A stretch of DNA of 64,000 bases, taken from Sphingomonas donggukensis (GTDB taxonomy: Bacteria > Pseudomonadota > Alphaproteobacteria > Sphingomonadales > Sphingomonadaceae). A program made the translations under genes and the position numbers. The stretch covers positions 2,463,501-2,527,500 of the forward strand of contig NZ_CP098401.1 in NCBI RefSeq assembly GCF_023674425.1. Reading direction: 5' to 3'. The notes below the pieces were generated by a model. It did not search any database. It was not told where the DNA came from and was given only the letters and a program-made list of their open reading frames with translations. Shown piece after piece: positions 35,059 to 44,791 of this stretch. How positions within the stretch are numbered: position 1 is the stretch's first letter; each line of letters opens with the position of its first letter.

Positions 35059-35784
35059 TCATTTCAACAGGAAGCGGACGGCGATCGTCACTTTCACGTC
35101 CTGCTCGCCTGCGGCGACCGCGGTGTCGGCGGAGGCCTTTTCGGCGCGCATCATCATCACCGGCATCGGCGGCTGGGGGAAGGAATCGCCCGATTCGCCG
35201 ATCGAGACGATGCGGTCGACACGCAGGCCGGCGGCCTTCGCATAGAGTTCGGCGCGCGCCCGCGCCTTCGCCACCGCATCGACCCGAGCCTCGTCGGTCG
35301 CGGCATCGGCCTTGTCGATCGACAGCGCCGGTCCCTCGATCTGGTTCGCGCCCTGCTTCACCAGCGTGTCTAGGATGCGACCGCTGCGCGCGATGTCGCG
35401 GAAGCGCACCGAAACGGTGTTCGACGCCTGATATCCGGTGATCGCCGGCGCCTGCCCCTCGGTATAGCGGTACTGCGGCTGCAGCGAGATGGTCGAGGTC
35501 TGGATGTCGCGCGCCTCGACCCCTGCGGATTTCAGCGCCGCAAGCACCCCCGCCATGCGATCGGCATTGGCCGACAGCGCCGCGGCGGCGGTCGCGGACT
35601 GCGTCACCACGCCCGCGCGAATCGTCGCGATGTCGGGCGTGCGCGTGGATACGCCCGTCGCCGACACGTCGAGCAGCGTGCCGTCGATCATCACCGGCGG
35701 CACGGTCGCGACCTGTGCGGCGGCGGACAGCGGCGTGACGAAGGGCGCCAGCGCGAGGGCGGTGGCGGTCAGGTGGCGGATCAT
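35059..35784 (-). CDS. SIMPL-domain (DUF541) periplasmic protein
   Basis: 241 residues. A signal peptide ending near SAAAQ is followed by the SIMPL/Oscillin-like domain: DVSATGVSTRTPDIATIRAG, RDIQTSTISLQPQYRY, and late KARARAELYAKAAGL. Such proteins (YggE type) are periplasmic and linked to oxidative or envelope stress. The start at 35784 has GGGAGA five bases upstream. The frame ends against the terminator of the GlsB-type gene. Confidence 0.9.
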   Translation of the reverse strand: MIRHLTATALALAPFVTPLSAAAQVATVPPVMIDGTLLDVSATGVSTRTPDIATIRAGVVTQSATAAAALSANADRMAGVLAALKSAGVEARDIQTSTISLQPQYRYTEGQAPAITGYQASNTVSVRFRDIARSGRILDTLVKQGANQIEGPALSIDKADAATDEARVDAVAKARARAELYAKAAGLRVDRIVSIGESGDSFPQPPMPVMMMRAEKASADTAVAAGEQDVKVTIAVRFLLK

Positions 35785-36097
35785 GCGTGTCTCCCGGTTG
35801 GTCATGCCGTGGGGGTGTAGCGGCGGCAGGGCAACGGCGGATGAACGCGTGGCTATGCGTTCCCGATCTCGCCTGCCGCTTCGGGCGTCGTCGAGTTGCG
35901 CGGCGGTTTCCCGCCTGCGCTTCACGCGCGCGAAGCGGCAGTTCGCTGCCCGTGACCTTGGCGCGGGCGGCAAAGGCTGGCAATGATCCGGCAACCTTCG
36001 GACACCAGCCGTTTCTCAACGCTTGAGGTTGGTGAGTTATTCGGATAATACAGCATCGACGGCGCGTCCCGGGGGGCGAAGACCGGGGGTGCGAACC
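35785..36097. other. Divergent intergenic region, no gene seen
   Basis: 313 bases between the SIMPL gene and the RND adaptor gene. No frame with coding character or a ribosome site was seen. The part next to the adaptor gene contains the only AT-rich stretch (36023-36055) and probably holds its promoter. Confidence 0.6.
36023..36049 (+). promoter_or_regulatory. Possible sigma-70-type promoter of the RND operon
   Basis: TTGAGG (36023-36028) and GATAAT (36044-36049) lie 15 bases apart, a little short, about 50 bases before the adaptor ATG. This is the best -35/-10 pair in the intergenic region. Confidence 0.35.
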
Positions 36098-37288
36098 ATG
36101 AACTACGAGAGCAGGATGACCGGGGACAGCGCATATCTGATCGAGGGCGAGGTCGCCTCGAAACGTCGCAAGTGGATCATCGTCGGCGCGGTCGTCGTCG
36201 CGCTGGTCGTGGTCGTGGCGGCAATCATGGTCATGCGCGGCGGCAGCGACGGTGCCGCGGCCAAGACCGGTGCCGTCGGGGCGAAGGGCGCGCAGCAGGT
36301 GCCGGTCGTGTCGGTCATGGTTCCGGGCCGCTCGGCGGTCGCGACCATCGTCACCGGTACGGGCACGATCGCGGCGCGGCGCGAGATGCCGGTCGGCATC
36401 GCCGGCGAAGGCGGCATGGTGACCCGCGTGCTGGTCGAACCGGGCAGCTGGGTGAAGGCGGGGCAGGTGCTCGCCACCATCGACCGCTCGGTCCAGACGC
36501 AGACTGCCGAGAGTCAGGCGGCGAGCATCCGCGTCGCGCAGGCCGATGCCGATCTGGCGAAGGCCGAGCTCGACCGCGCGCGCCAGCTGGTCGATCGCGG
36601 TTTCATCTCGAAGGCGGACGTACAGCGGCGCGAGGCGACGCTGGCGCAGACGACGGCGCGGGTCCGCGTCGCACAGGCGCAGCTGGCCGAGACGCGGGCA
36701 CGCAACGGTCGCCTCGACATCCGCTCACCCGCCGAGGGGCTGGTGCTGACCCGCGGCGTCGAGCCGGGGCAGATCGTGAGTGCCGGCAACGGCATGCTGT
36801 TCCGCGTCGCGATGGGCGGCCAGATGGAAATGCGCGCGCAGCTCGCCGAAACCGATCTCGCTCGCGTCCACACCGGCGTCCAGGCGCAGGTCACGCCGGT
36901 CGGCGCGACGCAGGGCTTCACCGGACAGGTGTGGCAGGTGTCGCCGATCATCGACCCGCAGTCGCGCCAGGGCATCGCCCGCATCGCGCTCAGCTATAGC
37001 CCTGCGCTGCGTCCCGGCGGCTTCGCCAGCGCCAGCATCAACGTCGGCGGCAGCCAGGCGCCGCTGCTCCCCGAATCGGCGGTGCTGAGCGACGGCAAGG
37101 GTAACTTCGTGTATATCGTCGACGGCGCGAACAAGGCGGTGCGCCGCGACGTCCGCGTCGGCGAAGTGTCGGACGCGGGCGTCTCGATCGCCGGCGGGCT
37201 CGACGGGACCGAACGGGTGGTGCTGTCGGCCGGCGCCTTCCTCAACCCCGGGCAGACGGTGAAGCCGGAACTCAAGAAGGCGCGCTGA
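36098..37288 (+). CDS. RND efflux periplasmic adaptor (membrane fusion protein)
   Basis: 396 residues. A cytosolic N-tail of about 25 residues is followed by one membrane helix (WIIVGAVVVALVVVVAAIMV), then the lipoyl/barrel-sandwich halves (GGMVTRVLVEPGSWVKAGQV and later LDIRSPAEGLVLTRGVEPGQ) around an alpha-hairpin, and a beta-barrel and MP domain. It links the RND pump to an outer-membrane channel. No TolC-like gene is adjacent. The pump gene starts one base after its stop codon. Confidence 0.93.
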   Translation: MNYESRMTGDSAYLIEGEVASKRRKWIIVGAVVVALVVVVAAIMVMRGGSDGAAAKTGAVGAKGAQQVPVVSVMVPGRSAVATIVTGTGTIAARREMPVGIAGEGGMVTRVLVEPGSWVKAGQVLATIDRSVQTQTAESQAASIRVAQADADLAKAELDRARQLVDRGFISKADVQRREATLAQTTARVRVAQAQLAETRARNGRLDIRSPAEGLVLTRGVEPGQIVSAGNGMLFRVAMGGQMEMRAQLAETDLARVHTGVQAQVTPVGATQGFTGQVWQVSPIIDPQSRQGIARIALSYSPALRPGGFASASINVGGSQAPLLPESAVLSDGKGNFVYIVDGANKAVRRDVRVGEVSDAGVSIAGGLDGTERVVLSAGAFLNPGQTVKPELKKAR

Positions 37289-37289
37289 C

Positions 37290-40200
37290 ATGGGCTTCCG
37301 CAACATCTCGGCCTGGGCGATCCGCAACCCGGTTCCGCCGATCGTCCTGTTCCTGTTCCTGACCGTGATGGGGCTGGTCAGCTTCATGCGGATGGACGTG
37401 AACAACCAGCCGGATATCGATTTCCCGGTCGCCTATATCTCGATCAGCCAGCCGGGCGCCGCGCCGACCGAGCTGGAGGGGCAGATCACCCAGCGCGTCG
37501 AGGCTGCGGTGCGATCGCTGCAGGGCATCGACGAGATCAACTCGACCGTTACCGAGGGCAATTCGCAGACCGTCGTCCAGCTCGACCTCGGCACCCCGAT
37601 CGACCGCACCGTCAACGACATTCGCGACGCCATTCAGCAGATCCGCGGCGACCTGCCCGACGGCATTCTCGAGCCGCAGATCGGGCGCATCAACACCAGC
37701 GGCAACGATGTCGCGAGCTTCACCGCATCGACCACGTCGATGACGCTGGAGGAGCTGAGCTGGTACATCGACAACACGGTGACCAAGGAACTGCTGGCGG
37801 TGCCCGGCATGGCGACGGTCGACCGCAACGGCGGCGTCGATCGCGAGATCCGCGTCATCCTCGACCCGCTGAAGCTGCAGGCGCAGGGGCTGACCGCGAG
37901 CCAGGTCAACCAGGCGCTGCGCCAGGTCAATCTGAACGCCGCCGGCGGTCGCGCCGAAATCGCGGGGTCCGAACAGTCGGTGCGCGTGCTCGGCAATGCG
38001 CAGGACGCCTACACGCTCGGCCAGACGCAGATTTCGGTCGGTGGGCGATCGGTGCGGCTGGCCGATGTCGCCAACGTGCGCGACCTCTATGCCGAGCAGC
38101 GGTCGCTTTCGACGTCGGAGGGGCACCAAGTGCTCAGCTTCGATTTCCAGCGCGCGAAAGGCGCGTCGGACGTCACGGTGTACAAGGAAGCGCAGGCCAA
38201 GCTCGACGCGCTCCAGAAGCGCAACCCACAGGTCCAGTTCCACCTGCTGTTCAACTATTCGAAATACGCCGAGACCCAGTATCACGTCGCCATCGACGCC
38301 ATGATCGAGGGCGCGGTGCTCGCGGTGCTCGTCGTGTTCCTGTTCCTGCGCGACTGGCGCGCGACGTTCATCTCGGCGCTCGCGATCCCGCTGTCGGCGA
38401 TCCCGAGCTTCTGGTTCATGGAGTTGCTCGGCTTCGACCTCAACCAGATGACTTTGCTCGCGCTGAGTCTGGTCGCGGGCGTGCTGGTCGACGATGCGAT
38501 CGTGGAGATCGAGAATATCGTCCGCCACATGCGCATGGGCAAATCGGCCTACCAGGCATCGATCGACGCGGCGGACGAAATCGGGGTCGCGGTGCTCGCC
38601 ACGACCATGTCGATCGTCGCGGTGTTCCTGCCCGTCGGCCTGATGCCGGGCGTGTCGGGGCAGTTCTTCAAGAACTTCGGCCTGACCGTCGTCGCCGCGG
38701 TGCTGATGAGCCTCGCGGTAGCGCGCCTGCTCACCCCGATGATCGCCGCCTATTTCCTGAAGGCGAAGGGCCATGCCAGCCACGGCGAGGGCTGGCTGAT
38801 GGACCGCTACATGGGCATCCTGCGCTGGACGCTGATGCATCGCTGGTCGGCGGTGGTCGGCGGCATCGTGTCGCTGGTCGCGACCGTGCTGATGTTCATG
38901 GTGCTGCCCAACACCTTCCTGCCCGAGGAAGACAATGATTCGGTCACCGCGATCGTCGAACTGGTGCCGGGATCGACGCTGCAACAGACCGAGGCGGTGG
39001 TACAGCGCACCGCCGACGTGCTGCGCCGCCAGAGCGATGTGGCGGCGGTCTATACCCGCGCCTTCGTCGGCCAGGGCCGCGTCACCGCGCAGCTGAAGGA
39101 CGACCGCGCGCAGAAAAGCTATGAGTTCCAGCGCGCGATCGGGCCGCAATTGTCGGCGATCCCCGATGCCCGCGTGTCGTTCCGCGCCGGCGGCTGGGGC
39201 GGCGGATCGGGCCGTGCCCTGACGATTACCCTGGGCGGCAGCGACCCGGTCGCGCTGAACAAGGCCGCGGTCGCGATCGTCGACGGGATGCGCGCGCTGC
39301 CGACGATCCGCAGCCCGCTGATCACCGGCGATCTGCAACGTCCCGAGATCACGATCCGGCCCCGGCTCGATCTCGCCGCATCGCTCGGCGTGACGACCAG
39401 CGCGCTGTCGTCGGCGATCCGCATCGCGACGCTGGGCGACATCGACCAGAATTCGGCGCGCTTTTCGCTTTCCGACCGCCAGATTCCGATCCGCGTCGCG
39501 CTCGACCAGAGCGCGCGGCAGAAACTGTCGACGATCGAGAACCTGCCCGTGCAGACCTCGACCGGCGGGTCGATCCCGCTGAAGGTCGTCGCCGACATCG
39601 GCTTTGGTGCCGGCCCGACCAAGATCGAGCGATCGAACCAGCAGCGCCGCATCACCATCGGCGCCGATCTCGCTCCCGGCGAAGTATCGGGCGAGGCGAT
39701 GAAGAAGATCCGCGCGCTGCCGGCGATGCAGAACCTGCCGGTCGGGGTGAACGAGCTGAAACTGGGCGAATCGAAGCAGCAGGCGGAGATGATCCAGAAC
39801 TTCGTCGGCGCGGTGCTGGCGGGTATCTTCCTCGTCTTCTCGGTGCTGGTGCTGCTCTACCGCCGCGTGATGCCGCCGTTCGTCAACATGGGCTCGCTGC
39901 TGCTGGCGCCCCTGGGCGGGCTGATCGCGCTCTGGATCTGCGGCATGCCGATCTCGCTGTCGGTGTATATCGGCATCCTGATGCTGCTCGGCATCGTCGC
40001 CAAGAACTCGATCCTGCTGATCGATTTCGCGCTGGAGGAAATGGAAAAGGGCGTGCACCCGGTCGATGCGATCATCGACGCCGGGCACAAGCGCGCACAG
40101 CCGATCGTGATGACGACGGTGGCGATGGTCGCGGGCATGATCCCGACCGCGCTGTCGTTGTCGGGCGACGGATCGTTCCGCCAGCCGATGAGCGTGGTGG

Positions 40201-40442
40201 TGATCGGCGGGCTGATCCTGTCGACGATCCTGACGCTGCTGATCGTGCCGGCGAGCTTCAGCCTGGCGGTCGGGATCGAACGCTGGATGGGGCCGAAGCT
40301 CGGGCGCCGTCTGCTGACCTATCGTCCCGGCGACGATGGCCAGCCGGTGCTCGACGGCGCCGGACCCGACCAACCGCAACTGGGTCGCGGTCCGGCGCGG
40401 ATCGGGCACCGTCCGGGCGACGACCCGCAACCGGCGGAATAG
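37290..40442 (+). CDS. RND (AcrB-family) efflux transporter permease
   Basis: 1050 residues, normal HAE1-family length, with 12 membrane helices and two large periplasmic loops. Helix 4 carries the proton-relay aspartates in LVAGVLVDDAIVEIENIVRH; helix 10 region has the Lys of IVAKNSILLIDFALEEM. It exports drugs or lipophilic compounds by proton antiport with the preceding adaptor. The C-terminal 40 residues are polar and variable. The substrate cannot be told. Confidence 0.94.
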   Translation: MGFRNISAWAIRNPVPPIVLFLFLTVMGLVSFMRMDVNNQPDIDFPVAYISISQPGAAPTELEGQITQRVEAAVRSLQGIDEINSTVTEGNSQTVVQLDLGTPIDRTVNDIRDAIQQIRGDLPDGILEPQIGRINTSGNDVASFTASTTSMTLEELSWYIDNTVTKELLAVPGMATVDRNGGVDREIRVILDPLKLQAQGLTASQVNQALRQVNLNAAGGRAEIAGSEQSVRVLGNAQDAYTLGQTQISVGGRSVRLADVANVRDLYAEQRSLSTSEGHQVLSFDFQRAKGASDVTVYKEAQAKLDALQKRNPQVQFHLLFNYSKYAETQYHVAIDAMIEGAVLAVLVVFLFLRDWRATFISALAIPLSAIPSFWFMELLGFDLNQMTLLALSLVAGVLVDDAIVEIENIVRHMRMGKSAYQASIDAADEIGVAVLATTMSIVAVFLPVGLMPGVSGQFFKNFGLTVVAAVLMSLAVARLLTPMIAAYFLKAKGHASHGEGWLMDRYMGILRWTLMHRWSAVVGGIVSLVATVLMFMVLPNTFLPEEDNDSVTAIVELVPGSTLQQTEAVVQRTADVLRRQSDVAAVYTRAFVGQGRVTAQLKDDRAQKSYEFQRAIGPQLSAIPDARVSFRAGGWGGGSGRALTITLGGSDPVALNKAAVAIVDGMRALPTIRSPLITGDLQRPEITIRPRLDLAASLGVTTSALSSAIRIATLGDIDQNSARFSLSDRQIPIRVALDQSARQKLSTIENLPVQTSTGGSIPLKVVADIGFGAGPTKIERSNQQRRITIGADLAPGEVSGEAMKKIRALPAMQNLPVGVNELKLGESKQQAEMIQNFVGAVLAGIFLVFSVLVLLYRRVMPPFVNMGSLLLAPLGGLIALWICGMPISLSVYIGILMLLGIVAKNSILLIDFALEEMEKGVHPVDAIIDAGHKRAQPIVMTTVAMVAGMIPTALSLSGDGSFRQPMSVVVIGGLILSTILTLLIVPASFSLAVGIERWMGPKLGRRLLTYRPGDDGQPVLDGAGPDQPQLGRGPARIGHRPGDDPQPAE

Positions 40443-40520
40443 GGGCTGGGGGACTCTTACCCTGAGGAAGCGCGTGGTTGGCGCGGCGCGGAACGGCGCG
40501 CCCGGACATGTGCACGAGTT

Positions 40521-40598
40521 GTGCTCCCGCGCAGGCGGGAGCCCAGAGTTACCGGTCAAAGCGTTCTTGGCCCTGGGCTCCCGCCTGCGCGGGAGCAC
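40521..40598. repeat. Palindromic repeat (family E) after the RND gene
   Basis: Arms GTGCTCCCGCGCAGGCGGGA and the near-inverse TCCCGCCTGCGCGGGAGCAC are separated by about 30 bases; each arm is itself a hairpin. Dispersed REP-type element that may also terminate the RND operon. Confidence 0.7.
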
Positions 40599-40704
40599 CG
40601 GTTTCAATGGGTGAGTGCGCAACCCGCTTGTCTTTGGCTCCCCGCCCCCTCGCGCTTTCGCCGCGCCCCTTGAACAAACCCGCGGTTCGGGGATTGTCGC
40701 AGGG

Positions 40705-41973
40705 ATGACAGCATCCGCCCTGCCTCTCGCCAACGGAGGCGCGATCCCTCCTGCGCTGCGGCGTATGCGCATCGTCGCCACCGGCCTGCTGGTGGTGATG
40801 GCGGTCGTGTACGGCGTGTCGCGGTCGCAGGAGGCGGCGTATCCGTGGGTCGGTTTCGTCCGCGCCTTTGCCGAGGCGGCGATGGTCGGCGGCCTGGCCG
40901 ACTGGTTCGCGGTCACCGCGCTGTTCCGCCACCCGCTCGGCCTGCCGATCCCGCACACCGCGATCATCCCGCGTAACAAGGATCGAATCGCGACGACGCT
41001 CGCCCAGTTCCTGCGCGACAATTTCCTGATTCCGCGCGTGGTCGCGCGGAGGATGGGGCGGATCGACGTTGCGGGTGCCGCCGGGCGCTGGCTCGCCAAC
41101 CCATCGGGCATCGGGCAGGGGCGGCTGCGGCGCGGGGCATCTCGTCTCGCCGTCGACATGCTCGAATCGCTCGATCAGGAGCGGCTGGGCGGGATGGTCC
41201 GCGCCGGCCTGTCGTCGCAGCTCCGCCAGCTTCAGGTCGCGCCGCTGATCGGCAAGGGCCTGCACGCCGCGATCGCCGAGAACCGCCACGTGCCGCTGAT
41301 CGACGCGGTGGTGCGCTGGGCCGGGCGGACGGTGGAGGCGAACGAACCGATCCTGCGCGACATGATCAGCAGCAAGGCCGGCAGCGTGCTGCGCTGGACC
41401 GGGCTCGACGAGAATCTGGGGAACGCGATCCTCGACGGCATCTACAAGCTGATGCTGGAGATGGCGAACGACCCCGAGCACCCCTTGCGCGCCAAGGCCG
41501 AGGAGGGGCTGGCGACGCTGGCCATCGACCTGCAGCACGATACGCCGGTGCGCGCCAAGCTGGAGGCGTTCAAGAACGACATGCTTGCGAACCCGGCGCT
41601 CGGCGACTGGTGGCAGGGGGTGTGGGAGAATATCCGCACCAGTCTGTTGAAGGCGGCGCAGGATCCGGAAAAGCTGATGGCGGGCAAGCTGGGCGAGGCG
41701 CTGCGCCAGCTCGGCACGTCGCTCCAGGACGATCCGCGGCTTGCTCGCACCATCAACCGCTTCGTGCGACGCGCGGCGGTCGGCGCGGCGTCGGATTACG
41801 GTGACGGCATCGTCCGGCTGGTCAGCGACACGATCCGCGGCTGGGATGCTGATACGCTGACGACGCGGCTGGAGAATACGGTCGGGCGCGACCTGCAATA
41901 TATCCGCGTGAACGGCACGTTGGTCGGCGGGCTGGTCGGCGTGGTGATCCACACCGTCGGAACGGTTCTGTGA
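40705..41973 (+). CDS. DUF445 family membrane protein
   Basis: 422 residues. Two membrane helices lie at the ends (about residues 25-45 and the last 20). The DUF445 signature FVRAFAEAAMVGGLADWFAV followed by LFRHPLGLPIPHTAIIPRNK is plain. The middle is a long helical, coiled-coil-rich region. The function of the family (YjiN type) is not established. ATG at 40705 has CAGGG upstream. Confidence 0.9.
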   Translation: MTASALPLANGGAIPPALRRMRIVATGLLVVMAVVYGVSRSQEAAYPWVGFVRAFAEAAMVGGLADWFAVTALFRHPLGLPIPHTAIIPRNKDRIATTLAQFLRDNFLIPRVVARRMGRIDVAGAAGRWLANPSGIGQGRLRRGASRLAVDMLESLDQERLGGMVRAGLSSQLRQLQVAPLIGKGLHAAIAENRHVPLIDAVVRWAGRTVEANEPILRDMISSKAGSVLRWTGLDENLGNAILDGIYKLMLEMANDPEHPLRAKAEEGLATLAIDLQHDTPVRAKLEAFKNDMLANPALGDWWQGVWENIRTSLLKAAQDPEKLMAGKLGEALRQLGTSLQDDPRLARTINRFVRRAAVGAASDYGDGIVRLVSDTIRGWDADTLTTRLENTVGRDLQYIRVNGTLVGGLVGVVIHTVGTVL

Positions 41974-42050
41974 GGGCGATCGTGCGCGGTCGCCGGGCCG
42001 CCACCACACCGATCCGCAGAGCCACGCGCAGTCGCGTTGCTCGTGACGAT

Positions 42051-42737
42051 TCAGGCGTCGCCCCGCCAGTCGAGGATCGGCCAGCCTCTCCGCCGCGCCA
42101 GCGTCTTGAGCGGCCCGTGCGCGTTGACCGCGAACGCCTCGTCCGCCCACTCCATCACCGGCGCGTCGGAGACGTGATCGCTGTAGAAGCGGATGTGCGC
42201 GTCGCCGCGGTCCAGCCGCTGCTGCGCCATCCACGCCTTCACCGCGCGCAGTTTCGCCGCGCCGTACACATTCTCCCCGGCGATGCGGTGGGTGAGCGCG
42301 CCTGCCGGGTCATGCTCGCTTTCGGTCGCGATGACGTCGTCGAAGCCCAGCCGCTCGGCGATCGCGCGCGCGTAGAAGGCGTAGGAGGCGGTCGCCATCA
42401 CCAGCCGGCACCCGTCGGCACGATCGGCGGCGATGCGCGCGCGGGCGGCATCGAGCACGCCGGTGGCGACGATGTGATCGGCAAAGGCGGCGGTGACCGA
42501 GGCGACGTGATCGGCGGCAAGCGACCCACCCAGCAGCCATTTCTGCGTGGTCTGTTTCAGCCTGGCGCGATCGATCAGCTTCAGGACATAGGCGGTGCCG
42601 GCCAGCGCCGCCCACGGCAGCAGCGCGAGCCGCCAGCGCGCGCGCCGGCGCATCGCGAACGCCAGGAACGGCGTCCACGTCGGCGTGCGGGTGATGGTTT
42701 TATCCATGTCGTAGATGGCGATACGCGTCGGCATCAT
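42051..42737 (-). CDS. HAD-IB family phosphatase (SerB-like)
   Basis: 228 residues. HAD motif I is IYDMDKTITRTPTW, motif II is in VMATASYAFYARAIAERLGF, and the later FYSDHVSDAPVMEWADEAFA holds motif IV. HAD-IB enzymes include phosphoserine phosphatases and lipid/hexitol phosphatases; the acidic DxDKT and the context next to an Mla operon allow a lipid-phosphate role but do not show it. Two adjacent ATGs (42737, 42734) are possible. It is divergent from the mla operon. Confidence 0.87.
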   Translation of the reverse strand: MMPTRIAIYDMDKTITRTPTWTPFLAFAMRRRARWRLALLPWAALAGTAYVLKLIDRARLKQTTQKWLLGGSLAADHVASVTAAFADHIVATGVLDAARARIAADRADGCRLVMATASYAFYARAIAERLGFDDVIATESEHDPAGALTHRIAGENVYGAAKLRAVKAWMAQQRLDRGDAHIRFYSDHVSDAPVMEWADEAFAVNAHGPLKTLARRRGWPILDWRGDA

Positions 42738-42796
42738 GTGTCTGTACGCATGACGGCGCTTGCCGCGCCAGCGGGAATCGGGGATGAGGGCCGACG

Positions 42797-43903
42797 ATGA
42801 GCGCCGATGCCGACTTTACCGAGGACAATGGTACGCTGCGCTTTTCCGGGCGGCTGACGCTGGCCAACCTGCGCGACATGCCCGACCGGCTCGACGGGGT
42901 GGGCGATGCGCAGGCGATCGACCTGTCGACGATCGACAGCATGGACACCGTCGGCGCCTGGGTCATCCATCGCTTCGCCGAGGCGCGCGGCGCCCGCATT
43001 TCGGGACTAGACGACGACCGCCGGCATCTGATGGAGCAGGTGAGCGCCGCCGACGAGCCCGCCGCGGTCACGCCGAAGCCGCTTCCGTCGTTCTTCCGCG
43101 TGCTCGACGAGATCGGCGATGCCACGGTCACCGCCGGGCAGACGCTCAAGGGCCTGCTCGGTTTCTTCGGCGCGACCGTGCTGGCGTTCGGCACCGTCAT
43201 CCGCAGCCTGTTCAGCGGCGACAGCAAGTTCCGCTTCAACGCGGTGGTCCAGCGGTTCGAGGTGGTCGGCGTCTCCGCGCTCGGCATCATCGGACTGATG
43301 AGTTTCCTGATCGGCATCGTCATCGCGCAGCAGGGCGCGGTGCAGCTGCGCCAGTTCGGCGCGGAGGTGTTCACGATCAACCTGATCGGACGCATTACGC
43401 TCCGCGAACTCGGCGTGCTGATGACCGCGATCATGGTCGCCGGGCGATCGGGGTCGGCGTTCGCGGCGCAGCTTGGCACAATGAAGCTGACCGAGGAAAT
43501 CGACGCGATGCGCACGATCGGCGTGTCGCCGATGGAGGCGCTGGTCGTGCCGCGCACATTGGCGGCCATCGTGCTGATGCCGCTGCTCGGCTTCTACGCC
43601 TCGCTGATCGCGATCATCGGCGGCGGGCTGCTCTGCTGGATCAGCCTCGATATCCCACCGGTCACTTTCATCCAGCGCATCCGCGAAGTCGTGCCGATCA
43701 CCGACCTGTACGTCGGGCTGGTGAAGGCGCCGGTGTTCGGCGCGATCATCGCGGTCGCCGGCTGCTTCCAGGGCATGCAGGTGGAGGGCGACGCCGAACA
43801 GGTCGGGTCGCGCACCACTGCCGCGGTCGTCCAGGCGATCTTCCTCGTGATCGTGCTCGACGCGTTCTTCGCGGTGTTCTTCACCTGGATCGGGTGGAAC
43901 TGA
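42797..43903 (+). CDS. MlaE-type lipid ABC transporter permease with N-terminal STAS domain
   Basis: 368 residues. The first 100 are a STAS (MlaB-like) domain (TLRFSGRLTLANLRDMPDRL, IDLSTIDSMDTVGAWVIHRF). A 30-residue linker leads to the MlaE permease with RELGVLMTAIMVAGRSGSAF and EIDAMRTIGVSPMEALVVPR. It is the inner-membrane channel of the phospholipid system that maintains outer-membrane asymmetry. In E. coli MlaB is a separate gene; here it is fused. Followed directly by the ATPase gene (TGATG). Confidence 0.93.
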   Translation: MSADADFTEDNGTLRFSGRLTLANLRDMPDRLDGVGDAQAIDLSTIDSMDTVGAWVIHRFAEARGARISGLDDDRRHLMEQVSAADEPAAVTPKPLPSFFRVLDEIGDATVTAGQTLKGLLGFFGATVLAFGTVIRSLFSGDSKFRFNAVVQRFEVVGVSALGIIGLMSFLIGIVIAQQGAVQLRQFGAEVFTINLIGRITLRELGVLMTAIMVAGRSGSAFAAQLGTMKLTEEIDAMRTIGVSPMEALVVPRTLAAIVLMPLLGFYASLIAIIGGGLLCWISLDIPPVTFIQRIREVVPITDLYVGLVKAPVFGAIIAVAGCFQGMQVEGDAEQVGSRTTAAVVQAIFLVIVLDAFFAVFFTWIGWN

Positions 43904-44787
43904 TGGCCGCCGGCAACCGCCGCCGCGACGAGGCGATCATCAAGGTCACCGGGCTGAAGAACAGCTTCGGCGATCAGGTGGTTCACGAGAATCTCGACCT
44001 GGAGGTTCGGCGCGGCGAAATCCTGGGCGTGGTCGGCGGGTCGGGTACCGGCAAGTCGGTGCTGATGCGCTCGATCATCGGGTTGCAGACGCCCGATGCC
44101 GGCACCGTGCGCGTGTTCGGCGATGCCGACACCGACGAGGAAGCCGCCGAGGCGGTGAAGGTCCGCAAGCGCTGGGGCGTGCTGTTTCAGGGGGGCGCGC
44201 TGTTCTCGACGCTGACCGTCGCCGAGAACATTCAGGTGCCCTTGCGCGAATTCTACCCTGATCTCGATCCCGTGCTGATGGGCCAGATCGCGGCGTACAA
44301 GGTGGTGATGACCGGCCTGCCGCCCGAGGCCGGGCCGAAATACCCCTCCGAACTGTCGGGCGGCATGAAGAAGCGCGCCGGCCTCGCCCGCGCGCTCGCG
44401 CTCGATCCCGAACTGCTGTTCCTCGACGAGCCGACCGCCGGCCTCGACCCGATCGGCGCGGCGGCCTTCGACGAGCTGACCCGTTCGCTCCAGAAGACGA
44501 TGGGGCTGACCGTGTTCCTCATCACCCACGACCTCGACACGCTCTACGCCATCTGCGACCGCGTGGCGGTGCTGGCCGACAAGAAGGTGATCGCGGTCGG
44601 CACGATCCCCGAGCTGCTCGCGCTCGACCATCCGTGGATCCAGGAATATTTCAACGGCCCGCGCGGTCGCGCCGCCACCGCCAGCAAGGAGCGCGGCGAG
44701 GCCGAGACCCCCGCGCCCGACCAGACACATGCGCGCCCCGCCGGCGCCGACACCACAGACGACAGGCCCGCAGGGGCGGTGAGGTAA
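43903..44787 (+). CDS. MlaF-type lipid ABC transporter ATP-binding protein
   Basis: 294 residues. Walker A is VVGGSGTGKSVLMRSI, the signature ELSGGMKKRAGLARALALDP, Walker B LLFLDEPTAGLDPIG, with an H-loop histidine in FLITHDLDTL. The C-terminal tail of 35 residues is Ala/Glu/Pro rich and probably disordered. It powers the permease encoded just upstream. Four bases after its stop the MCE-domain gene starts. Confidence 0.93.
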   Translation: MAAGNRRRDEAIIKVTGLKNSFGDQVVHENLDLEVRRGEILGVVGGSGTGKSVLMRSIIGLQTPDAGTVRVFGDADTDEEAAEAVKVRKRWGVLFQGGALFSTLTVAENIQVPLREFYPDLDPVLMGQIAAYKVVMTGLPPEAGPKYPSELSGGMKKRAGLARALALDPELLFLDEPTAGLDPIGAAAFDELTRSLQKTMGLTVFLITHDLDTLYAICDRVAVLADKKVIAVGTIPELLALDHPWIQEYFNGPRGRAATASKERGEAETPAPDQTHARPAGADTTDDRPAGAVR

Positions 44788-44791
44788 GCAC

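Noticed and set aside
37272..41159. A 1295-codon frame on the minus strand across the RND pump gene
   Set aside because: The reading is Arg/Asp/His-rich low-complexity and mirrors the RND and DUF445 genes; no start signal or domain.
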